Assembly: GCF_018614135.1 (NCBI RefSeq)
Contig: NZ_JAGGOW010000065.1
Span: forward strand, 1 to 64,000
Direction of reading: 5' to 3'
Origin: Streptomyces sp. ISL-66
GTDB taxonomy: Bacteria; Actinomycetota; Actinomycetes; Streptomycetales; Streptomycetaceae
DNA: 64,000 nt
Shown: positions 26,582 to 33,018 of the stretch, one piece after another
How positions within the stretch are numbered: the stretch's first letter is position 1
How the letters are laid out: the number at the start of each line of letters is the position of its first letter
The notes under the pieces: model-generated
Databases searched by the model: none
What the model was told of the DNA's origin: nothing
What the model saw: the letters and a program-made list of their open reading frames with translations, nothing else
Program-made: the position numbers and the translations under genes

Positions 26582-27726
26582 CGTTCGGCCTCCCCGCGGG
26601 CGCGTCCGGGGCCCGGAACGGCACGGTCCTGGGCGCGGCTGACCTCCGGACCGGCCCGGTCCTGGGCGCGGCTGACAGCCGGACCGGCCCGCTCCTGGGT
26701 CCGGCTGACGCCCAGACCGGCCCGGTCCGCGGCCCGTACGGTGCCGTCGGCTCCGCCGATGCCCGTCCACGGGTCGTCGGCGAGCAGCAGGTGTCCGTCG
26801 AGGTCCACCCAGCGGGCCCGGTCGGCGAGGTGCACGGCGGGGGCGATGCCGAGCGAGCTGGCGGTGAGGCAGCCGAGCATCAGCTCGGTGCCGCTGCCGC
26901 GCAGGGCTTCGTGGATGCGCAGGGCGGCCCGCACCCCGCCGCATTTGGCGAGTTTGACGTTGACGCCGTGCACCAGACCGGCCAGGGCGACGGCGTCCTC
27001 GTACGAGACGGCGTCCTCGTCGGCGATGACCGGGACCGGGGATTCCTTGGCCACCCGGGCCAGGGCGTCGGGGCGGCCCGGTGCGATCGGCTGCTCCACG
27101 GCTTCGACGCCGAGCGCGGCGAAACGGGGCAGCAGGTCGAGGGCCCGGCGTTCGCTCCACGCCCCGTTGGGGTCGAGCAGCAGGCTCGCGCGGGGGGCTC
27201 CAGTGTGTACGGCCTCCACCCGGGCGAGGTCGTCCGCCGGATCGGGGGATCCCGCCTTGACCTTCAGGACGGTGAAGCCGCTCATCGCGAGGCGGGCGGC
27301 CTGCGCGGCCGCCGCCACGGGCGGCACGATGCCGACGGTACGGGCGGTCGCCACGGCGGGGGCGGTGTCCGAGCCCAGCAGCTGGTGTGCGGGCCGGCCG
27401 GCCCGCTTGCCGGTCAGGTCGAGCAGGGCCGCCTCGATCGCGGCGAGCACACCGGCCGGCATCTCCGGGCGGGTCCAAGCGGCGGGTTCGTCCCACGCGG
27501 TCTCGGGGTCGGGGATGCGTTCGATGCCCGGGCGCGCGGCGGCGAGGTGCCGCAGGATCCGGTCGGCGGGCAGGCCGAGGTAGTCGCTGCTGACGGCCTC
27601 GCCCCAGCCGCGCAGACCGCCGTGTTCGATGGTGACCCAGACGGCGTCGCGGCGGGCCATCACCGAGCGGGAGATGCGCAGCGGCTCGGCGAGTTCCAGT
27701 TCCGCGGTGCTCCAGGTGAGGTTCAC
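26578..27726 (-). CDS. Enolase-superfamily dipeptide epimerase-like enzyme with repeat tail
   Basis: A 382-residue muconate lactonizing/L-Ala-D/L-Glu epimerase subgroup protein. The capping domain occupies about residues 1-115. The barrel has VLKVKAG (Lys-x-Lys base), LLDPNGAW, VEQPI and ADEDA for the Asp-Glu-Asp metal ligands, and VNVKLAKCGG for the opposite catalytic Lys. All catalytic residues are present, so it should be active. Such enzymes invert one residue in a dipeptide, which pairs well with the operon's ATP-grasp ligase. The C-terminus, from about residue 335, carries three and a half 11-residue repeats (DRAGPEVSRAQ) of unknown use. GTG 27726 overlaps the previous stop. Confidence 0.88.
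   Translation of the reverse strand: MNLTWSTAELELAEPLRISRSVMARRDAVWVTIEHGGLRGWGEAVSSDYLGLPADRILRHLAAARPGIERIPDPETAWDEPAAWTRPEMPAGVLAAIEAALLDLTGKRAGRPAHQLLGSDTAPAVATARTVGIVPPVAAAAQAARLAMSGFTVLKVKAGSPDPADDLARVEAVHTGAPRASLLLDPNGAWSERRALDLLPRFAALGVEAVEQPIAPGRPDALARVAKESPVPVIADEDAVSYEDAVALAGLVHGVNVKLAKCGGVRAALRIHEALRGSGTELMLGCLTASSLGIAPAVHLADRARWVDLDGHLLLADDPWTGIGGADGTVRAADRAGLGVSRTQERAGPAVSRAQDRAGPEVSRAQDRAVPGPGRARGEAER
26624..26730 (-). repeat. 33-bp in-frame repeats in the epimerase 3' end
   Basis: Units start at 26624, 26657, 26690 and 26723 (the last partial), each beginning CGGTCCTGGGCGCGG or a close variant. They encode the 11-residue DRAGPEVSRAQ repeats after the enzyme domain. Confidence 0.8.
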
Positions 27727-28844
27727 GCGGCGCCTCCCCGCACGGGCTCGGGCACCTGGGGACGGCGGAGCGCCACCGGGTCGAGGACGGTGCGGCAGCG
27801 GGCCCAGCCGACGGCCTCGACCGCCCGTGGGTGCGGGATCTCCAGCGGCCGGACGGAGAGTTCGGCCCGGTCGAGGCCGTGGACGTGGCAGAAGTCGTCG
27901 TCGTAGACGGTGCCGAGGTAGCGGTGCGGGCCGTCCGGGAAGACGGTCGCGACGACCGCGCCGGCTTCCACCCGGGCCGCCCAGGCGGAGACCAGGGCGA
28001 CGGCTCCGGTACTCCATCCGCCGCTGACGAAGCTGGTACGGGCGAGCCTGCGGCAGGCGTCGACCGCCTCGGCCGGGCCGACCCAGTGCACTTCGTCGAA
28101 GGCGTGGTGGGCGACGTTGCGCGGGTGGATGCTACTGCCGAGTCCGCGCATCAGGCGGGGCCGGGCGGGCTGGCCGAAGATGGCCGAGCCGACGGAGTCG
28201 ACGCCGATCACCTTCAGGCGCGGCCAGCGGCGGCGCAGCGCGCCGACGAGTCCGGCGCTGTGCCCGCCGGTGCCGACGCTGCACACCAGGACGTCCAGGT
28301 GGTCCAGCTGACCGCACAGTTCGGCGGCCATCGACTGGTAGCCGGCCGCGTTGTCGGGGTTGTTGTACTGGTCGGGCCAGTAGGCGTCCGGCATCCGGGT
28401 CAGGACCTCGCGCAGCCGGGCGATCCGGGCGGCCTGCCAGCCGCCTTCGGCCGCCGGGCGGTCGACGAGCTCCAGCTGGGCGCCGTACGTGCGCAGCAAC
28501 TGGCGCATCGACGGTTCGAGTTCGCTGTCGCCGACGAGGACGACCGGGTGGCCGAGGGCCTGTCCGGCGAAGGCGAGACCGATGCCGAGCGTGCCGGAGG
28601 TCGATTCGACCACGGGGGCGCCGGGGAGCAGTTCCCCGCGCCGCCGGGCGCCGCGCAGCATGGAGACCGCCGCCCGGGCTTTCATGCCGCCGGCGCCGAG
28701 GCATTCGAGCTTCGCCCAGAAACCGGGGTGCGGGTAAGGGAGTTCGGTACGGATCCGGGCGAGCGGGGTGCGGCCTACGAGCGGCAGCAGGTCGGGGTTG
28801 GAGAAGGTGCCGGGCGCGCGGTGCAGCAGGGGTGCGGTGGTCAC
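27723..28844 (-). CDS. Cysteine-synthase-family PLP enzyme (SbnA-like)
   Basis: A 373-residue fold-type II PLP enzyme. The PLP lysine lies in ECLGAGGMKARAA, a divergent form of the usual PTGSxKDR. STSGTLGIGLA binds the alpha-carboxylate, and GTGGHSAGL is the phosphate-binding loop. Relatives include CysK, cystathionine beta-synthase and SbnA, which replaces the phosphate of O-phosphoserine with an amino acid nitrogen. A beta-replacement that builds a diamino or N-carboxyethyl amino acid is therefore plausible. The altered lysine motif suggests an unusual substrate. GTG 28844 overlaps the DUF4213 stop. No SbnB-type dehydrogenase is present to complete diaminopropionate synthesis. Confidence 0.8.
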   Translation of the reverse strand: MTTAPLLHRAPGTFSNPDLLPLVGRTPLARIRTELPYPHPGFWAKLECLGAGGMKARAAVSMLRGARRRGELLPGAPVVESTSGTLGIGLAFAGQALGHPVVLVGDSELEPSMRQLLRTYGAQLELVDRPAAEGGWQAARIARLREVLTRMPDAYWPDQYNNPDNAAGYQSMAAELCGQLDHLDVLVCSVGTGGHSAGLVGALRRRWPRLKVIGVDSVGSAIFGQPARPRLMRGLGSSIHPRNVAHHAFDEVHWVGPAEAVDACRRLARTSFVSGGWSTGAVALVSAWAARVEAGAVVATVFPDGPHRYLGTVYDDDFCHVHGLDRAELSVRPLEIPHPRAVEAVGWARCRTVLDPVALRRPQVPEPVRGGAA

Positions 28845-29674
28845 CGGGTGCCTCCGTAGCGGTGGATGACTCCGGGACCGCCGTCGAGCCAGAAGAACGG
28901 GTAGGGCTCGGCGGACACCGCGCTCACCCCGACTCCGAGGAAGCGCGGCAGGACGGCGCTCGCGGTCTGCGCGAACATGACGAGCGGTTTCCGGGTGGCG
29001 GCGGCGTGGTCGAGCAGTGGCTGGAAGGTGCCGTTCCCGACGGTCATGCCGGAGGCGAGGATCGCGTCGCAGTGCTCCAGCTGCGCGAGGGCGTCGACGC
29101 GGACCGGCTCGCCCCATTCGGTGGTGCCGCCCTTGAGGTCGCAGGGCGTGTACGCCGTCCCGCGCTCGCGCAGCCGCTCCAGCAGGGAGTTCACGACACC
29201 CACGACGAGGACCTGCCGGGTCCCGGCGGCGGGCAGGAGGTCGACGACCGCGCGGGCCCGGGCCCTGGAGCGGTGCAGGGAGCTGCCCGCGGGCAGTGCG
29301 TAGGGGCGGGCCCCGTGTGCGGGGGTGTGCGGACGCACGTGCATCAGGTAGGCGTCCAGCGCGGCGATCCGCACGGGCAGGAGCGGGTGGTCGAGCAGGT
29401 CGGCCACGGTGGCGCCGACGCAGTCGTCGAGCGCGGTCGCGGGCAGCGCTCGCGGCTCCACGGCGCAGGATCCGACGGCCCCGGCCAGGCGCAGGCTGAG
29501 GACCTCGTTGCGGTAGCCGCTGCTGCGGCCTTCGTGGCGGACCGCCTGGGCGGTGGTGAAGGCGACCGCGATGTGCTCCTGGGCCGGGTCGGTGCCGTAG
29601 TCGCCGGTGCGGACGCGTTCGATGAGCTCGTCGACCGTGCGGACGCGGGGCTCGTGCGGGGTGGGTGCGCTCAT
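28841..29674 (-). CDS. DUF4213/DUF364 protein (putative heavy-metal chelation family)
   Basis: A 277-residue two-domain protein. The N-terminal DUF4213 domain (about 1-100) has an enolase N-terminal-like fold in solved relatives. The C-terminal DUF364 Rossmann-like domain has QVLVVGVVNSLLERL, then LEHCDAILASGMTVGNGTFQ. The family is annotated as possibly involved in metal chelation on structural grounds only; no reaction is established. ATGA links it to the ATP-grasp gene before it and GTGA to the PLP gene after it, so all three are made together. It may bind or insert metal, or act on an intermediate of the chelator. Confidence 0.8.
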   Translation of the reverse strand: MSAPTPHEPRVRTVDELIERVRTGDYGTDPAQEHIAVAFTTAQAVRHEGRSSGYRNEVLSLRLAGAVGSCAVEPRALPATALDDCVGATVADLLDHPLLPVRIAALDAYLMHVRPHTPAHGARPYALPAGSSLHRSRARARAVVDLLPAAGTRQVLVVGVVNSLLERLRERGTAYTPCDLKGGTTEWGEPVRVDALAQLEHCDAILASGMTVGNGTFQPLLDHAAATRKPLVMFAQTASAVLPRFLGVGVSAVSAEPYPFFWLDGGPGVIHRYGGTR

Positions 29675-30957
29675 GCGGACACCGCCGACGACGGCTCGGC
29701 CGGACACTCTTCGTAGGTGGGGCGCAGGAGGCCGAGCAGTCGCTCGGCGTTCCGGCGGGCGCCGCCACCGTGGGTGTCGGTGGTCATGATGTGCCCGAGG
29801 TACTCGTTGTTGCTGGTCGCGGGGCGTACGGGGCGGCCCGGCTCGGCGAGGGTGAGCTCCAGCACCTCCGGCACTTCCCGGACGCTGTCCGCACCCTGGA
29901 TGCCGGTGAGGACGCCGGTGGTGTCCGGCAGCAGGAAGGCGATGGCGGCGCTGCGTACGCCGGTCGCTCGCGGGGTGAGGTCCGGGTCGCGGCCGAGGGC
30001 GACGTCCACGCAGGCGGCGGCGAGGTCGATGCCCGTGACCCGGCGTACCAGCTCGGTGATCTGGTTGCCGGCCGGGCGGGGGTTCACCTCGACCACCCTG
30101 GGCCCGTCGGGGGTCAGTTTGATCTCGGTGTGGCAGACCACCTGGTCCAGCCCGAGGGCCTTGATCGCCGCCACGGCGGTCTCGGTCGCCTCCCGCTCCA
30201 GCTCCGGCTCGATGCCCGCCGGGAACATGTGGCCCGTTTCGATGAAGGCCGGAGCCCCCTTGATGCTCTTGTCGGTGACTCCGACCACACGCGTGACTCC
30301 GCTGGAGGAGACGGTCTCGACACTGACTTCGGGGCCGGTGAGGAGCTCTTCGAGGAGGAGGACCGGACTGCGGTCCTGGCCCCGCGCGTTGACCGGGAAC
30401 TCCTCCAGCGCCCGGCAGGCCGCCTCCAGTTCCCGCTCGTCGCGGACCTCTCGTACCAGCATCCCGGCGCACAGGTCCACGGGCTTGACGACCAGCGGAT
30501 AGCCGATCTCCCGGGCGGCGGCCGCCGCCCGCACCACGTCCGTGCAGAGCGCGAAGCGGGGGCCGGGCACCGCGGCGTCGGCCAGCACCCGGCGGGTCAG
30601 GTCCTTGCGGCAGGCGCTCTCGACCGCTTCGGGGGCGGGGCCGGGAAGACCCAGCCGCTCGGCCGTGCGCGCGACCGCCGGCAGGTAGTAGTCGCAGGAG
30701 GAGACCACCCCGTCGAAGGCGAGCACGGCGTGCAGCCGCTCCAGGTGCGCCAGGAGCGCGTCCATGTCGTTGGTGTCCGCGGTGACGATGTTGCGCGCCG
30801 CGAGCAGCGGATGCGGTCCGTCGGCGGAGGCGGCACGCAGGTAGTGGTGGAGGTCCCGGGTGACGAAGGTGAACTCGTGGCCGCCTTCGCCGACCGCCCT
30901 GGGCAGGAGCCTGCTCATCGACCCCACCCAGCTTTCGATAACCAGCAGATGTCCCAC
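29671..30957 (-). CDS. ATP-grasp ligase, first gene of metallophore operon
   Basis: A 428-residue ATP-grasp enzyme with an N-terminal pre-ATP-grasp domain (about 1-110). The grasp fold has YPLVVKPVDLCAG (ATP-binding lysine), LLLEELLTGPEVSVE and the metal-binding VVEVNPRPAGNQI. Related enzymes (BacD, carnosine synthase, RimK-like ligases) form amide bonds between amino acids with ATP. It probably performs the condensation step for the operon's product. GTG 30957 was chosen because GAGAGGAAG lies 4 bases upstream; longer frames to 31014 run into the promoter. Its stop overlaps the next ATG. Confidence 0.87.
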   Translation of the reverse strand: MGHLLVIESWVGSMSRLLPRAVGEGGHEFTFVTRDLHHYLRAASADGPHPLLAARNIVTADTNDMDALLAHLERLHAVLAFDGVVSSCDYYLPAVARTAERLGLPGPAPEAVESACRKDLTRRVLADAAVPGPRFALCTDVVRAAAAAREIGYPLVVKPVDLCAGMLVREVRDERELEAACRALEEFPVNARGQDRSPVLLLEELLTGPEVSVETVSSSGVTRVVGVTDKSIKGAPAFIETGHMFPAGIEPELEREATETAVAAIKALGLDQVVCHTEIKLTPDGPRVVEVNPRPAGNQITELVRRVTGIDLAAACVDVALGRDPDLTPRATGVRSAAIAFLLPDTTGVLTGIQGADSVREVPEVLELTLAEPGRPVRPATSNNEYLGHIMTTDTHGGGARRNAERLLGLLRPTYEECPAEPSSAVSA

Positions 30958-31053
30958 GGGACTTCCTCTCAGACCGCCGTCACAGCTCTCGGGCATACGA
31001 GCGGCACGGCCCACCTGACAGCAGGGGGCCGCACCGGACCGAAGAGAAGCTAT

Positions 31054-31073
31054 CGGAAATCGTTTTCATTTCC
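31054..31073. promoter_or_regulatory. Zur-like box in the divergent metallophore/GNAT promoter
   Basis: CGGAAATCGTTTTCA (31054-31068) matches the actinobacterial Zur core TGAAAATCATTTTCA at 12 of 15 positions. The overlapping GGAAAT...ATTTCC (31055-31073) forms 6-bp arms. It is a conspicuous AT-rich island in a GC-rich region, about 95 bases before the ATP-grasp start and 80 before the GNAT start. Zinc-dependent repression of both units is the inference. Fur-like sites have a similar look, so the metal is not certain. Confidence 0.5.
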
Positions 31074-31151
31074 AATAGAGAGGTTTTCCGGTAGCCTGCC
31101 GCTCGTGAACCGGAGGGGAGTCATCGACCCCATCGACCCATGGGAGAGCTG

Positions 31152-31751
31152 ATGAGTGATCGGGCGATCGGCCCGTACCTGGTGCGGCACGCCGTACCGC
31201 AGGACGTCCCGGGCGCGCGGAGCGTCATGCTCGACACGTTCTACCGGGAGTTCGACTACGGATACGTCCCCCGCTGGCACTCCGACGTCGTCGACATCGA
31301 CGCCACCTACCTCGCCCATCCGCGCCACACCCTCGTCGTGGCGGTGCGCGGCGGCGAGGTCGTGGGCACCACCGCGCTGCACTCCCGCGGCCCCGCCCAC
31401 CCGCCACACCCGCGGTGGCTCACCGAGCGCTACCCGTCCGGCCGCACCGCCCAACTGCTGCGCGTGTACGTGCGTCCCGGCCACCGCCGGAACGGACTGG
31501 CCCGTGCCATGGTGCTGATGGCCTGCGAGTTCGCCGCGCGGATCCCCGGCTACGAGAGCATCTACCTGCACACGAATGTGGACATCCCCGGCGCGGAGGC
31601 GTTCTGGCGCGGTCTCGCGACGGAGGTCTACGACGCCCGCACGACGGGCGAGCACGGGGGCTTCGGAACGGTCCACTTCGAGATCCCGATCCCGGCCACT
31701 GCCGCTGCCGCAGCCGCTGCCACAGCCCACACATGGGTGGACTCGCGGTGA
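31152..31751 (+). CDS. GNAT-family N-acetyltransferase
   Basis: A 199-residue acetyltransferase. The acetyl-CoA-binding motif A is LLRVYVRPGHRRNGLARAMV at about residue 96, preceded by the strand VAVRGGEVVGTTAL. ATG 31152 has GGAGAG at 4 bases, while ATG 31140 has no ribosome site. It is divergent from the ten-gene operon, with the Zur-like box between them, so it may belong to the same regulon and acetylate the metallophore or a precursor. It converges on the siderophore decarboxylase gene. The C-terminus ends in an alanine-rich run. The substrate is unknown. Confidence 0.85.
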   Translation: MSDRAIGPYLVRHAVPQDVPGARSVMLDTFYREFDYGYVPRWHSDVVDIDATYLAHPRHTLVVAVRGGEVVGTTALHSRGPAHPPHPRWLTERYPSGRTAQLLRVYVRPGHRRNGLARAMVLMACEFAARIPGYESIYLHTNVDIPGAEAFWRGLATEVYDARTTGEHGGFGTVHFEIPIPATAAAAAAATAHTWVDSR

Positions 31752-31757
31752 CGGTGA

Positions 31758-31797
31758 CCGGCGGCGGCGCGCAGGGGCCCTGTGTGGCCGCCGCCGG
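31758..31797. terminator. Hairpin between convergent GNAT and decarboxylase genes
   Basis: CCGGCGGCGGC (31758-31768) and GCCGCCGCCGG (31787-31797) form a perfect 11-bp stem with an 18-base loop that itself holds CAGGGGCCCTG. It lies 6 bases after the GNAT stop and 12 before the decarboxylase stop, so it can serve both strands. Confidence 0.75.
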
Positions 31798-31809
31798 CTT
31801 CCGGGGCCG

Positions 31810-33018
31810 TCAGGCGTCGTCCGAGCCGAGGAAGTGGAAGCCGGGGCGCGGGTGCATCAGGAACTCGTGGTGCGAGATGTTCCAGGCGTAGGCGCCCGCG
31901 AGTGCGAAGACCACCCGGTCCGCGGTGCGCAGACCGTCCACGGGGGCGCGGTGGGCGAGGACGTCCTTGGGGGTGCAGAGCTGGCCGGCCAGGGTGGCGC
32001 GGCCGGTGGTGGTGGCCGGGCGGGCCCAGGGGTGCGGCCAGTCCTCGACGGGCAGGACGGTGAACGGCTGGTCGTGGCCCCGGGTGGCGGGGGTGCGCAG
32101 GTGGTGGGTACCGCCGCGAAGCACCGCGAAGTCCTCGCCGTAGCTCTGCTTCACGTCGATCACCTCGGTGGCGTACCAGCCGCAGTACGCGGTCAGAGCC
32201 CGCCCGGGCTCGATGCGCAGGGTCAGCCCGGGGTGGCGGGCGAGCAGCTTCTCCAGCCCGGCGCCGAAGGCGGTCCAGTCGAAGCGCGCGGCCGGATCGG
32301 TGTAGTCGACGGCCATCCCGCCACCGATGTTGATCTCCTCGAACGTGACGGCGTGGCGCTCGGCGAGTTCGGCGGACCAGTCGGTGATGTGCTCGGCGAC
32401 CGCCAGCTGGGCGGAGGCGTCCAAGCCGCTGGCCAGGTGCGCGTGGATACCGCGCAGCCGCAGGCGGCTGCCCAGCGGGCCGGCCAGCAGGCGTACGCAC
32501 GCCTCGGCGCCGTCGGGGTCCATGCCGAACGGGGTGGGCCGGCCGCCCATCGCGAGGGCGACGGAGTCCAGTGATCCCGAGGTGACCGGCAGGTTCACCC
32601 GCAGCATGACGTCGACCGAGGCCTGCGGCGTGGCCGCCAGTACGTCCGCCAGCCGGTGCAGCTCCTGTACTCCTTCCACGTGCCAGCGGTGCACCCCGAC
32701 GCGGACGGCTTCGGTGATCTCGGCCTCCGTCTTGCCGGGACCACCGAAGGCCAGCGGCGCGTCCGGCACGGCCCGGCGCACGTGTGCCAGCTCGCCCCCG
32801 CTGGAGACCTCGTAGCCGTCGACCGACCCGCGCAGCGCGGCGAGGACGGCCGGCTCCGGGTTGGCCTTGGCCGCGTAGTACAGCTCGACGCCGGCGGGCA
32901 GCGCGGCCCGGACGGCCGCCGCGTGCGTGCGCAGCGCGTCCAGGTCGTACACGTACGCCGGGAGATCGTCCGCGGGGAGCGCGGCGACGTGGCCGAATAC
33001 CAGGGGGGTGACGGTCAT
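31810..33018 (-). CDS. Alanine-racemase-fold PLP decarboxylase for siderophore
   Basis: A 402-residue group IV decarboxylase (LysA/ornithine decarboxylase fold). YYAAKANPEPAVLAAL carries the PLP lysine, INIGGGMAVDYTD the phosphate-binding glycines, and RIEPGRAL a conserved barrel strand. LQLCTPKD-like GQLCTPKDVLA and AYAWNISHHEFLMHP complete the active site at the dimer interface. In staphyloferrin B loci the equivalent SbnH decarboxylates a diamino acid already joined to citrate. It is the last gene of the iron operon, and ATGA links it to the NIS synthetase. The direct substrate is unknown. Confidence 0.88.
   Translation of the reverse strand: MTVTPLVFGHVAALPADDLPAYVYDLDALRTHAAAVRAALPAGVELYYAAKANPEPAVLAALRGSVDGYEVSSGGELAHVRRAVPDAPLAFGGPGKTEAEITEAVRVGVHRWHVEGVQELHRLADVLAATPQASVDVMLRVNLPVTSGSLDSVALAMGGRPTPFGMDPDGAEACVRLLAGPLGSRLRLRGIHAHLASGLDASAQLAVAEHITDWSAELAERHAVTFEEINIGGGMAVDYTDPAARFDWTAFGAGLEKLLARHPGLTLRIEPGRALTAYCGWYATEVIDVKQSYGEDFAVLRGGTHHLRTPATRGHDQPFTVLPVEDWPHPWARPATTTGRATLAGQLCTPKDVLAHRAPVDGLRTADRVVFALAGAYAWNISHHEFLMHPRPGFHFLGSDDA

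Noticed and set aside
19690..30957. Assignment as a known EDDS or staphylopine pathway
   Set aside because: The lyase-type enzymes I would expect for EDDS and the nicotianamine-synthase-like and opine-dehydrogenase genes of staphylopine are absent; only the transport and regulation layout is shared.
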